A stretch of 64,000 nucleotides of DNA from Acidimicrobium ferrooxidans (GCA_020723485.1 DYIU01000001.1:941779-1005778); one strand, 5' to 3'; shown: positions 8,335-16,409, counted from the stretch's first letter. A program made the numbers and translations. Notes: generated by a model from the letters alone, not told the origin.

Positions 8335-9549
8335 ATGGCCTACAGATTGACTTTCCCGGGGCAGGAAAAGGAGCTCGGGCGGTCGTTCGAACGGGAGCTC
8401 GCCGATGGTATCTGGATGTTGGAGGGCTATGTCAGCGACTACTTCCTTCTCAAGCCGGCCTCCTCCAACACCTATATCCTGAGGGATAAGGACACGCTGC
8501 TCATTGTGGACCCCGGTCTATACCCGTTCTACCGCAAGAGGATCATCGATATCGTCCGTCGGTTCAGGAGTAACGGGGTGAAAAGGGTCGTCCTCACGGT
8601 GACCCAGGGGCACTTCGACCACGTCGGGAACAATGACGTGATAATGGAGACCGGTGTCGACGATTGGAGCTTCATACTCCCCGAGCCGGAGCTCAAGGTC
8701 ATCGACATCCTCAACGACTTCATGGCGGACATCGATAACCTGGCGGGGCTGTACGACGTCTACTCGATGTTCGACGGGAGGATCACCACCGCGGTCAAGG
8801 CGGCTTCGAAGGTCTCACCCCGCCTGGCGCGGTCTCTGCTCAAGGCGCACTTCGCTGCTCTCTTCGGTGGCCTCGGCACGATGAGAGAGAACGCCTCGGT
8901 CCTGACGCTCGATGCGCGCGAGAAGCGCACTTTCGGGTCGGTCGAGCTGCAGGGCTGGGAATTCGGGCGGTTCTTCCTCATCCATGACGCCTCGCACAGC
9001 CCGGGACACATATCCATCTACGACCCGGAGACCAGGTTCCTGATGAGCGGGGACGTCACCGTCGAGATAAACCCGGCGTTCTACTACAGCTCCTTGGACC
9101 GCTGCATAGAGATGGCGGGCAAGTACCGGGTCATGGCCGAGGAGGGATTTGTCGAAATCGCCACCGACTCGCACCGAAGCCCCACGTTCCTGCCGGCCAG
9201 GTTCGAGCGCTGGGGGATCGACCCGCTCGATGAGGTCCAGCTCACAGACGCGGCGCGAGGCGCGAAGCAGTGTGAGGCTTTCTTCACCGTCTATGAGAAG
9301 TTGTTCTCGCAGCTCAAGGACGCTGCGCTCGACGCACACCTGAAGCTGGGCGAAGCCACCATCCCGCAGATAGTCGAGGGGATGCAGTCGGTGGACAACC
9401 CCGCGATGAGGTTCAAGAAGGCAATGAAGTTCGAGCGGTTTCCCTCGAGGATGGACGTGCTGGTAGCGACAGTCCTCCGGGAGGCGGGGGCTCGGAAAAC
9501 GCCGGGCGCCGGAGGAGCGGTGTTCACCCCCATGGAGGCCGGCGGATGA
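8335..9549 (+). CDS. Metallo-beta-lactamase-fold hydrolase with altered metal motif
   Basis: This 404-residue protein has an MBL fold in its first two thirds. Motif 1 is LIVDPG (57-62). Motif 2 is TQGHFDHVGNND, where the usual first metal-binding His is Gln91 while His93, Asp95 and His96 remain. HDASHSPGHISIY and LMSGDV supply the later metal ligands. Loss of one ligand suggests a changed metal site or substrate. A C-terminal helical region (about 300-370) resembles the winged-helix tail seen in many MBL hydrolases. ATG 8335 is used; an upstream GTG in the same frame adds 14 unconserved residues. The stop overlaps the next gene by four bases, so it is coupled to the selenoprotein. Confidence 0.82.
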   Translation: MAYRLTFPGQEKELGRSFERELADGIWMLEGYVSDYFLLKPASSNTYILRDKDTLLIVDPGLYPFYRKRIIDIVRRFRSNGVKRVVLTVTQGHFDHVGNNDVIMETGVDDWSFILPEPELKVIDILNDFMADIDNLAGLYDVYSMFDGRITTAVKAASKVSPRLARSLLKAHFAALFGGLGTMRENASVLTLDAREKRTFGSVELQGWEFGRFFLIHDASHSPGHISIYDPETRFLMSGDVTVEINPAFYYSSLDRCIEMAGKYRVMAEEGFVEIATDSHRSPTFLPARFERWGIDPLDEVQLTDAARGAKQCEAFFTVYEKLFSQLKDAALDAHLKLGEATIPQIVEGMQSVDNPAMRFKKAMKFERFPSRMDVLVATVLREAGARKTPGAGGAVFTPMEAGG

Positions 9550-10370
9550 GCCGGTTGTTCGAGAAGGTCGATGTCTGGAAGAGGTTCGGCCGCCTGACTA
9601 ACTCGAAGGTGGGGCTCGCTTTCCAGGACAGGTTCCGCCCGACCGTCGAGCGGATGATGCTGCCGATGGCTGAGTGTCAGGATGGCGATATCCCGCTGGC
9701 GCGGCTGGAGAAACCGCTCGATGAGGCAAGGATTGCACTGGTCACGACGACGGGGGTCTACGTCGAAGGCCAGCAGCCGTTCGATACCGCGGCCCAGCTG
9801 GGAGATCCCACTTTCCGGGTGATACCGTCGGACGTCGACGCCTCGAGGCTGAGGATCGCGCACACGCACTACGCCCATGAGCGCGCACTCGAGGACATCA
9901 ACGTCATCTTCCCGGTTGACAGGCTGCGGGCGCTCGCCTGGGAAGGGGCGATCGGTTCGCTCGCTCCGAGCTTCTACAGCTATGGTTTCGACCTGCATGT
10001 CGAAGAGCTGGTCGGCCCGGACGGCTCAGCCGGGGAGGTGGCCGAGCGGATGGTCGAGGAGGGCGTAGACGCCGCGCTGTTCACGCCCGGGTGACCGATG
10101 TGCAACAGGGCCGTGTGCCTCCTGTCGAGTGTCGTCGAGTCTTTCGGCGTCGCCACCGTGGGCCTCTCTCTCAACCGAGAGGTCTCCCAGAAGGTGGGAG
10201 CGCCCCGTACGCTGTACCTGAGGTACCCATACGGCGCGCCACTCGGCGAGCCGGGCAACGACAGCCAGCAGCGAGCCATCCTGAATGACATGTTCGAGGC
10301 CCTCTACTCGGTCGAGGAGCCCGGGACCATCATCGACCTGCCCTACAGGTGGCGCCGCGACAGCTTCTAG
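9546..10370 (+). CDS. Selenoprotein of the glycine/betaine/sarcosine/D-proline reductase B (GrdB/PrdB) family, in-frame TGA
   Basis: Translation of one continuous frame gives 274 residues if TGA 10092-10094 is read as selenocysteine (residue 183). The codons on both sides are in the same frame, and the protein similarity continues across the TGA: TPG-U-PMC-NRAVCLL before a VATVGLSL strand. In the family this position is a Cys or Sec in a (C/U)PxC redox motif just before the NRxVxLL helix. Such subunits reduce C-N bonds of amino acids and derivatives using the Sec selenol; many homologues have unknown substrates. No GrdA or GrdC/D subunit is nearby. A candidate SECIS hairpin follows the TGA. 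The ATG overlaps the metallo-hydrolase stop (ATGA). Read conventionally, the gene would split in two at 10094. Confidence 0.85.
10103..10127 (+). other. Candidate bacterial SECIS element of the GrdB-like gene
   Basis: Starting 11 bases after the UGA, ACAG (10105-10108) pairs with CUGU (10122-10125), and GGC (10109-10111) pairs with GCC (10117-10119). The apical loop is CGUGU (10112-10116), with U and C bulged on the 3' side. A small loop with G/U about 18-22 bases downstream, plus a bulged U, fits the bacterial SelB-binding layout. Manual folding only. Confidence 0.5.
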
Positions 10371-10375
10371 CTGCA

Positions 10376-10460
10376 CAGCGGGGTCAGGTCACTTTGTTGC
10401 ATTTTCTTAGTGGCAGCCGAGCATCCAGTTGGAATGCAACAAAGTGACCTGACCCCGCTG
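10376..10460. repeat. Inverted repeat element, GGGGTCAGGTCACTTTG family
   Basis: Arms 10376-10403 and 10433-10460 are perfect 28-base reverse complements around a 29-base centre. The element fills almost the whole space between two convergent genes (stops at 10370 and 10467). It could act as a two-way transcription terminator. The same core occurs at 36556, 44290 and 53521. Confidence 0.9.
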
Positions 10461-10466
10461 TTGCGC

Positions 10467-10955
10467 TCAGGGTTGGAGGCTGTCGAGGACGGCGAAGACA
10501 TCCTCGTCTGGAGGGAAGTCGGTCTGGATGCGGCCGATGTAGATGTACCTGATTATCCCTTCGGCGTCCAGCACGAACTCGGCGGGTCGGGAGATGTTGA
10601 CCGATTCGAAGTTGACCCGCACGTAGACCCCGTAAGCCTTCACCACTGTCCGCCGGACGTCGGACAGAAGGGGGAACGGGTATGAGTGCTTCTCGAGGAA
10701 CTCGCTGATCCGGGGCACGCTCTCAGCCATTATGACCGCGACGCGGGCCCCCCGCTTCTCGAACTCGCTATAGATCTCGCGTACATGACCCATGTACTGC
10801 CGGCAGTGCGGTCACCAGGTGCCCCTGCCGAAGATGAGGTACAGCGGTTGACCCAGCAGGTCGCCCAGGCTCACACTCTCACCGGTGGAGGCGTCTGTAA
10901 GAGTGAAATCAGGCGCCCTGTCGCCTATGCTCAGTACCCTGTTCTTTATCGGCAA
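10467..10955 (-). CDS. AhpC/TSA-type thioredoxin-fold selenoprotein (UPHC active site), in-frame TGA
   Basis: The frame runs from TTG 10955 to the stop at 10467, 162 residues with one internal TGA (complement of 10812-10814) at residue 48. Residues before the TGA (IGDRAPDFTLTD, then GQPLYLIFGRGTW) are the typical start of an AhpC/TSA redoxin; residues after it (PHCRQYMGHVREIYSEF) continue the same fold. The TGA therefore takes the place of the peroxidatic or attacking Cys in the TWCPHCR motif, giving TW-U-PHC with resolving Cys51. The likely role is thiol-dependent reduction of peroxide or another oxidant in the cytoplasm. TTG follows GGGGGTGAAG and an in-frame stop lies just before it, so no earlier start exists. 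A conventional call would start at ATG 10793 and lose the active site. Confidence 0.85.
10781..10797 (-). other. Candidate bacterial SECIS element of the redoxin gene
   Basis: On the minus strand, GUACAU (10797-10792) and AUGUAC (10786-10781) form a perfect 6-bp stem with loop GGGUC at 21-25 bases after the UGA. The well-studied fdhF SECIS of E. coli has a GGUCU loop at about the same distance, so both structure and loop sequence fit SelB recognition. Confidence 0.65.
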
Positions 10956-11031
10956 ACTTCACCCCCGGTGTTATCTCCTACGGCGTCATTCTATTGCATC
11001 GGAAGAATCAACGAAAAAACTGCACCGGACC

Positions 11032-11060
11032 TTGACACGACAAGTGCTGGATGATAAACA
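11032..11060 (+). promoter_or_regulatory. Promoter of the tetR gene at 11113
   Basis: TTGACA (11032-11037) and TAAACA (11055-11060) are separated by 17 bases, a good sigma-70-type -35 with a weaker -10. The operator-like palindrome begins at the next base, so repressor binding would block initiation. Confidence 0.6.
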
Positions 11061-11076
11061 GTAAGCGTTCACTTAC
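11061..11076 (+). promoter_or_regulatory. TetR operator candidate 1 (autoregulation)
   Basis: GTAAGCGTTCACTTAC matches the reverse complement of the site at 11781-11796 at 14 of 16 bases. It sits directly after the -10 box of the regulator gene. Two near-identical copies flanking one regulator strongly suggest its binding site. Confidence 0.65.
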
Positions 11077-11112
11077 CATAATGTAAGGCTATACTTAACA
11101 GGAATCAACGGC

Positions 11113-11721
11113 ATGACCATCGTCGAGAAGGCTCGCGACCGCTACGAGCACTACGAAGAACAGCGAAGGCGGATAATCCAGGCGGCCATCGACGTGTTCG
11201 GCGAGCACAATTACGACGTCGGCACGATGGCGATGATAGCGAAGGAAGCCGGCATCTCCGAGGCGATGCTCTACAAGCACTTCAGCAGCAAGAAGGAGCT
11301 GTTCATGAAGTGCTTCGAGGAGATAGTCGGCGACCTTATGTCACGATACGCGCAGTGCTACAAGAGCAATACCGATGACCCTCTCAAGTACCTTGAAGAC
11401 AGCGCGGTAACTTACCTGCGCTATATCAAGGAAAGCTCGACGGGCTCGAAGTTCCTCGTCCACCTCTTCAGCAGCACGTACGACCCGGAGCTCAAGGAAC
11501 CGCTGGTCGGGTTCTTCAAGGCCAGCCTCGAGACAGTGCAGAAAGCGCTCGACCTGGCAAAGAGCAAGGGCCAGTTGAGTAAGAAAGCGGACACGGAGCT
11601 TCTTGCCTGGGACTACGTCGGACATTACTACAGCCTTATGCTCGCCGCGGAGATCGGAATCGAGCCGATGATGGACGAGAAGCGGGTCCGCGCCTTCGTG
11701 CGGACCATATTCCAGCGTTAG
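11113..11721 (+). CDS. TetR family regulator of the acyl-CoA operon
   Basis: This 202-residue regulator has a TetR helix-turn-helix at about 18-62 (MAMIAKEAGISEAMLYKHFSSKKELF) and a long helical effector domain. Its promoter carries a 16-base operator-like site, and a near-copy lies between its stop codon and the nine-gene acyl-CoA operon that starts at 11842. By analogy with TetR-type controllers of fatty-acid and sterol breakdown (FadR, PsrA, KstR types), it probably represses the operon until an acyl-CoA ligand appears. That is inference. The start is ATG 11113 with AGGAA eight bases upstream. Confidence 0.9.
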   Translation: MTIVEKARDRYEHYEEQRRRIIQAAIDVFGEHNYDVGTMAMIAKEAGISEAMLYKHFSSKKELFMKCFEEIVGDLMSRYAQCYKSNTDDPLKYLEDSAVTYLRYIKESSTGSKFLVHLFSSTYDPELKEPLVGFFKASLETVQKALDLAKSKGQLSKKADTELLAWDYVGHYYSLMLAAEIGIEPMMDEKRVRAFVRTIFQR

Positions 11722-11780
11722 GGGAGAGGGCGCAAGAAACAATCCAGGTTCGACCAATACGGGATTAAGTGCAGGCAGCG

Positions 11781-11796
11781 GTAAGTGACCGCTCAC
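11781..11796 (-). promoter_or_regulatory. TetR operator candidate 2 (operon control)
   Basis: GTAAGTGACCGCTCAC is, in reverse, nearly identical to the site at 11061-11076. It lies 45 bases before the amidohydrolase start and next to an AT-rich stretch (CATAATTATG) that could hold the -10 box. Confidence 0.6.
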
Positions 11797-11841
11797 AAAT
11801 CATAATTATGTGGTTAATAAGAGCAGGAAGGGGTGGTGGCT

Positions 11842-12756
11842 ATGACGGTTGACGCGCACGTACACATCTTCATCCCCGGGATCATCCCGCAGCTCTACGT
11901 GGAGGGCTGCGGGAGGACTATGGCTCGGGCGGCCGGCAGGGCACTCGGGCTCAAGCTGAGCCTGGAGGACGCCTTGAACCTCTTCCCGGTGGACGAGAAG
12001 GGCGACAACTACATGCAGCTCATGGACGAGGCCGAGATCGACATGGCTGTCCTCTTCGGGGTGGACTTCGGGGAGGAGATCGGCGAGCCCGAGATTCCGA
12101 TCTTCGAGATGAACAGGCTCTACGCGGAGATGGTCAAGGCGCATCCGGACAGGTACGTCGCGCTTTGCGCCATCGACCCCCGGCGCAAGGGCGCGATGGA
12201 CCATATCACCCAGTGCATGGAGGAGTGGGGCATGAGGGGCATCAAGCTCCACCCCGCTGCGGGCTTCAACCCCATGGACGAGGTGATGTACCCGCTCTAC
12301 GAGAAGTGCGCCGAGTGGGACCTGCCGCTTGTCTTCCACTCCGGCGCTCAGCCAGCGGCCCCGGTCGTGCTCGAGACCTCACGACCCGTGTGGGTTGCCG
12401 AGGCGGCCAGCAAGTTCCCGGATACCAAGTTCGTCCTCGCCCACTTCTGCATGGAGTGGTGGCCGGAGGCACTGATGTTCGGGAGGCTGCTGCCAAACCT
12501 CTACTACGACTGCTCGTACTGGCAGTTTCTGTTCCGGGACCACGCCGAAGAGTACTACTCGATCCTGCGGAGGTTCATGGACGAGTGCGGCGCGGAGCAG
12601 GTGCTCTGGGGCACAGACACCCCTCTGCCAAACGTACTTGTGCCCCCGAAGGAGTGGGTCGATGTTCATGTCAATCCGACCTGTGACGTCTCGTTCAGCG
12701 CAGAGGAGCTCGACATGATAATGGACAGTAACTCCAGGACGCTTTTCAAGATGTGA
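11842..12756 (+). CDS. Amidohydrolase-2 family metal-dependent hydrolase
   Basis: This 304-residue TIM-barrel protein starts with the metal-binding DAHVHIF motif (4-10). It has GIKLHP (about 135), a third ligand in LVFHSG (about 163) and a terminal WGTDTPLP with the catalytic Asp. The amidohydrolase-2 group includes decarboxylases and C-C hydrolases of aromatic and cyclic acids as well as lactonases. As first gene of an acyl-CoA operon it may open a ring or hydrolyse a lactone intermediate, but this is inference. ATG 11842 is preferred; GTG 11833, closer to AGGAAGG, would add three residues. A related amidohydrolase is at 38178. Confidence 0.85.
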   Translation: MTVDAHVHIFIPGIIPQLYVEGCGRTMARAAGRALGLKLSLEDALNLFPVDEKGDNYMQLMDEAEIDMAVLFGVDFGEEIGEPEIPIFEMNRLYAEMVKAHPDRYVALCAIDPRRKGAMDHITQCMEEWGMRGIKLHPAAGFNPMDEVMYPLYEKCAEWDLPLVFHSGAQPAAPVVLETSRPVWVAEAASKFPDTKFVLAHFCMEWWPEALMFGRLLPNLYYDCSYWQFLFRDHAEEYYSILRRFMDECGAEQVLWGTDTPLPNVLVPPKEWVDVHVNPTCDVSFSAEELDMIMDSNSRTLFKM

Positions 12757-12768
12757 TGGTGGGAGGCG

Positions 12769-13242
12769 ATGACGTTGGTCAATGAAGCGATAGTCGGAAA
12801 GGAATTCCCGCCCTTCGAATTCCTCGTCGAGCGGGGAAAGATAAAGGAGTTCGCCCGCTCGCTGGGTGACAGGAATCCGCTCTACACCGACCTCGAGATT
12901 GCGAAGGAGGCGGGATTTGAGTCGGTGCCGGCGCCCCCGACATTCACGGCGTCGTTCCTCCACCAGGTCCCCGACGAGAACTTCCTTCTGAACCTCATGG
13001 CCGAGATGGAGATCGATGTGGCCAGGAGCGTTCACGGGGAGTCGGAGTTCGAGTACATCAAGCCCATAGTGGCCGGGGATGTCCTGACCGTACAGATGAC
13101 CGTCAAGGACATCGCCAGGAAGGAAGGCAAGCGTGGTGGGGTTATGAACCTCATTACCACCGAGGCGACATACACGAACCAGGCCGGCGAGGTCGTTCAG
13201 AAGGACCGCATGCTCTTCATCGAGCGGGCGTCCGTGACCTGA
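12769..13242 (+). CDS. MaoC-like hydratase, N-terminal (FAS1-like) subunit
   Basis: The 157-residue hot-dog protein matches the MaoC N-terminal dehydratase group (GKEFPPFEFLVERGKIKEFARSLGDRNPLYTD). The catalytic Asp/His dyad of enoyl-CoA hydratase 2 is not evident in this half. Such proteins work as a heterodimer or fusion with the catalytic MaoC half, encoded 11 bases downstream at 13254. In actinobacterial sterol side-chain degradation the same split arrangement (ChsH1/ChsH2-type) hydrates enoyl-CoA. GGGAGGCG precedes the ATG. Confidence 0.85.
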   Translation: MTLVNEAIVGKEFPPFEFLVERGKIKEFARSLGDRNPLYTDLEIAKEAGFESVPAPPTFTASFLHQVPDENFLLNLMAEMEIDVARSVHGESEFEYIKPIVAGDVLTVQMTVKDIARKEGKRGGVMNLITTEATYTNQAGEVVQKDRMLFIERASVT

Positions 13243-13253
13243 GGAGTCGTGAC

Positions 13254-13676
13254 ATGAGTGAGAAGAAGCTTGATTCCGCGAGCATCAGCGAGGGCGACGA
13301 AGCTCCGGAGCTCTCCCTCGAGGTGACCAGGACCCATATCGTGAGATACGCCGGCGCCGGTGGAGACTTCAACCCGATCCACACGGACGAGGCTTTCGCG
13401 AAGGCGGTAGGCCTGCCGTCCGTTTTCGCCATGGGACTCATGCAGGGAGGCTACCTCGCACGGATGCTTACAGACTGGGTGGGGGTCGGTAACCTGAAAC
13501 GCTACAAGATCCGCTTCACAGGCCAGGTCTGGCCGGGAGAGACCATCATCTGCAAAGGCAAGATAGTGAGGAAGTACGAGGGGGACGGCGAGAAGCTCGT
13601 TGACTGCGAGCTTGCCGTCGTCAACCAGGAAGGCGACAGCAAGATCGCGGGAGAGGCGACGGTCGCGCTTTCCTAG
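13254..13676 (+). CDS. MaoC-like (R)-specific enoyl-CoA hydratase, catalytic subunit
   Basis: The 140-residue hot-dog protein contains the hydratase-2 motif GAGGDFNPIHTDEAFA (about 35-50), which supplies the catalytic Asp and His. It adds water to trans-2-enoyl-CoA to give the 3-hydroxyacyl-CoA. With the preceding non-catalytic half it probably forms one enzyme. Spacing to both neighbours is about 12 bases, so translation is likely coupled in the operon. Confidence 0.88.
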   Translation: MSEKKLDSASISEGDEAPELSLEVTRTHIVRYAGAGGDFNPIHTDEAFAKAVGLPSVFAMGLMQGGYLARMLTDWVGVGNLKRYKIRFTGQVWPGETIICKGKIVRKYEGDGEKLVDCELAVVNQEGDSKIAGEATVALS

Positions 13677-13689
13677 AGGGAGGTGAGTC

Positions 13690-14835
13690 ATGGATTTCGA
13701 TTTTACCGATGAGCAGAAGGACTTCGCGAAGTCGATACAGGAGTTCGCGGAGAAGGAGATAGCACCCGGTGCGAGGGAGAGGGAGCAGACCGCTGAGTTC
13801 CCGCGCAACATATGGAAGAAGATGGCGGAATTCGGCCTGCTGGGCCTGCCCGTGCCGGAGGAATACGGAGGCAGCGGGGCGGACGCGGTGACCACCACCC
13901 TGGCCAATGAAGTGTTCGCCAGGCACTCCCGGGACATGGACCTGATGATCAAGTGGGGCTCCCACACGATGATATGCGCTATGCCCATCGCGGTGCTGGG
14001 GAACGAGGAGCAGAAGCAGAGGTACCTGCCCGGGCTGTGTGAAGGTACCCACATCGGCGCCTTCGCCCTCACCGAGCCGGAAGCCGGCTCCGACGCGACG
14101 GCACTGAGGAGCAGGGCGGTCCGCGAAGGTGACGTTTACATCCTCAACGGCAACAAGATGTACATCTCGAACGCGCCGCACGCCGACGTCTTCGTCACGT
14201 TCGCCAAGACGACGGACGAGGCCGGAAACGAGGGCATCTCGACCTTCATTGTCGAGAGCGGTTTCCAGGGGTTCGTGCGGGGGAAGCCGCTCGAACTCTA
14301 CACGCCCTCTGTCGGCTCGGACGTGGGCGAGATAGCGTTCGACGACTGCAGGGTCCCGGCTGAGAACCTACTAGGCGTGGAGGGGCAGGGGTTCTACGCG
14401 ATGCTCACTTCCCTCGGGTGGGAGCGGCTGGCCTTCGCAGGGTTCCTGGGGGGCATGGCGTCCAACCTCGATGACTGTATCGCCTACTCGAAAGAGCGCC
14501 AGGCTTTCGGCAAGCCGATCTCGAAGTTCCAGCTCATACAGGCGAAGCTCGCCGACATGGCCGTCGACCTCGAGGCCGCACGCCTGCTCACCTACAAGCT
14601 TGCCTGGATGTTCGATACGGACCAGGTGATACACCTCCAGGCTGCTTTCGCCAAGCTTTTCACGACAGAGGCCGCCCTTCGCAACGCCCTGGAAGGGATA
14701 CAGATATTCGGGGGATACGGCTGCATGACCGACGAGAACATCGGGCGCTCCCTCTGGCCCGCCAAGGCCTCGGTGATCGGGGGCGGGACCTCGGAGATAC
14801 AGCGGTTAACCATCGCGAGAATGCTTCTAAGGTAA
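13690..14835 (+). CDS. Acyl-CoA dehydrogenase
   Basis: The 381-residue flavoenzyme has full family length, with EEYGGSG (58-63), the FAD-contacting ALTEPEAGSD (126-135) and QIFGGYG near the C-terminus. The usual catalytic Glu before GTxxIQR is replaced by Gly (IGGGTSEIQR). A Glu at residue 245 in GWERLAFAG lies where isovaleryl-CoA and long-chain acyl-CoA dehydrogenases place theirs, so that residue is probably the base. It would make the 2-enoyl-CoA for the MaoC hydratase. No electron-transfer flavoprotein gene is in the window. GGGAGGTGAG precedes the ATG. Confidence 0.9.
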   Translation: MDFDFTDEQKDFAKSIQEFAEKEIAPGAREREQTAEFPRNIWKKMAEFGLLGLPVPEEYGGSGADAVTTTLANEVFARHSRDMDLMIKWGSHTMICAMPIAVLGNEEQKQRYLPGLCEGTHIGAFALTEPEAGSDATALRSRAVREGDVYILNGNKMYISNAPHADVFVTFAKTTDEAGNEGISTFIVESGFQGFVRGKPLELYTPSVGSDVGEIAFDDCRVPAENLLGVEGQGFYAMLTSLGWERLAFAGFLGGMASNLDDCIAYSKERQAFGKPISKFQLIQAKLADMAVDLEAARLLTYKLAWMFDTDQVIHLQAAFAKLFTTEAALRNALEGIQIFGGYGCMTDENIGRSLWPAKASVIGGGTSEIQRLTIARMLLR

Positions 14836-14850
14836 GAAAAGGAGTTCGCC

Positions 14851-16401
14851 ATGGACATGTGGAGCCTAGTGAGAATGGGGTTCATGCAGAACCCGGGCGG
14901 CGTAGCGGTGATCCACGGAGACACGAAGGTCACCTACCGCGAGCTCGAGAAGCGTATCGACAAGTTCGCCAACGTGTTGAACGGACTGGGTCTCGAGAAA
15001 GGCGACCGCGTATCCGTCGTCGGCGAGAACTGCCTGACGGTCCTGGAGGCGCAGTACGCGATCCTCAAGAGCGGAATGGTCTGGGTGCCCCTCAACTTCC
15101 GAAACCACCCCAACGAGCACGTGCACTACCTGAACAACGCGGGCTCGAAAGCACTGGTGATGCAGAACCAGTTCGCCGAGGGCATCGAGTCGGTGAAAGA
15201 CAGGATCGAGACGGTCGAGCACTTCATAGTTGACGGTGAGGGCTACCAGGGGATGGAGCGCTATGACGACCTCATGGACAAGGCGAGCGACAAGCCGTTC
15301 AGGGTCGATGTCGACGCGGAGGACATGATGGCCATCATGCACACCTCCGGCACGACGGGCGCGGCCAAGGGCGTGGTCCACACGCACATGAACTGGATGA
15401 TGATGACGCTCATGGCCGTGGCCGAGATGGACATCCGCACGACCGATACGGCGATGTACATCGCGCCCATCAACCACGGCTCGGGCATCCTCATCCCGCC
15501 GCACTTCATGAGGGGCGTACCGAACATCCTGGTAAGCCACCTCGACATCGACTTCGTACTGGACACCATCCAGAAGGAGAAGGTGACCACGATATGGCTG
15601 GCGCCGACCATCATCTACTTCCTGCTTGCGTTCCCGAACCTCTCCAACTACGACATCTCGAGCCTGCGCACGTGCCCGTATTCCTCGGCGCCCATGGCGG
15701 TGGAGAAGCTCAAGGAGGCGGTGGACGTGTTCGGGCAGGTCTTCCTCCAGGCGTACGGGCTGGTGGAGTGCCCCATCGTCACCTGGCTGAGCAAGCAGGA
15801 ACACACGGTCGACGGTACCGAGGACCAGACCAGGAGGCTGGGCTCGGCGGGACGCCAGGCCCTCATGACCGAGATGCTCGTGGTTGACGGCGACGGCAAC
15901 GAACTGCCCGCCGGGGAGGTGGGAGAGATCATCGTCCGCAGCCCCCTGGTCATGAAGGAGTACTGGAAGAACCCCGAGGCAACGGCCCAGGCGATACGGG
16001 ACGGCTGGTTCTACACCGGAGACCTCGGTTACATCGACGATGGAGGCTACCTGTTCGTAGCCGACCGGATGAAAGACATGATAATCACCGGCGGCTACAA
16101 CGTGTACCCGAAGGAGGTCGAGAACGTCATCTTCAAGAACGATGCCGTTTTCGAGACGGCGGTGATCGGGGTACCCGACGAGGTGTGGGGAGAATCGGTG
16201 AAGGCGTTCGTTGTGAAGAAGCCGGGGATGGATGTCACCGAGGAGGAGATAATCGAGCTCTGCAAGGACAACCTCGCTTCCTACAAAAAGCCGAAGTCCG
16301 TTGAGCTCGTGGACGCCCTGCCGAAGAACCTCGCCGGCAAGATACTGAAGAACGAGCTCCGCGCGCCTTACTGGGAAGGCCAGGAGCGCCAGGTCCACTG
16401 A
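14851..16401 (+). CDS. AMP-forming acyl-CoA ligase
   Basis: This 516-residue ANL-superfamily enzyme has the phosphate-binding HTSGTTGAAKG (164-174), GYNVYPKEVENV and the C-terminal catalytic Lys in NLAGKILKNELR. It activates a carboxylic acid to its CoA thioester using ATP, supplying the operon's substrate. The residue composition suits a fatty or alicyclic acid, but specificity cannot be read. It starts 15 bases after the dehydrogenase with AAAAGGAG as ribosome-binding site. Confidence 0.9.
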   Translation: MDMWSLVRMGFMQNPGGVAVIHGDTKVTYRELEKRIDKFANVLNGLGLEKGDRVSVVGENCLTVLEAQYAILKSGMVWVPLNFRNHPNEHVHYLNNAGSKALVMQNQFAEGIESVKDRIETVEHFIVDGEGYQGMERYDDLMDKASDKPFRVDVDAEDMMAIMHTSGTTGAAKGVVHTHMNWMMMTLMAVAEMDIRTTDTAMYIAPINHGSGILIPPHFMRGVPNILVSHLDIDFVLDTIQKEKVTTIWLAPTIIYFLLAFPNLSNYDISSLRTCPYSSAPMAVEKLKEAVDVFGQVFLQAYGLVECPIVTWLSKQEHTVDGTEDQTRRLGSAGRQALMTEMLVVDGDGNELPAGEVGEIIVRSPLVMKEYWKNPEATAQAIRDGWFYTGDLGYIDDGGYLFVADRMKDMIITGGYNVYPKEVENVIFKNDAVFETAVIGVPDEVWGESVKAFVVKKPGMDVTEEEIIELCKDNLASYKKPKSVELVDALPKNLAGKILKNELRAPYWEGQERQVH

Positions 16402-16409
16402 CTTGAATA

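Noticed and set aside
14866-16398. 510-codon minus-strand frame opposite the acyl-CoA ligase
   Set aside because: His/Val/Arg-rich shadow of a strongly supported gene; no motifs.
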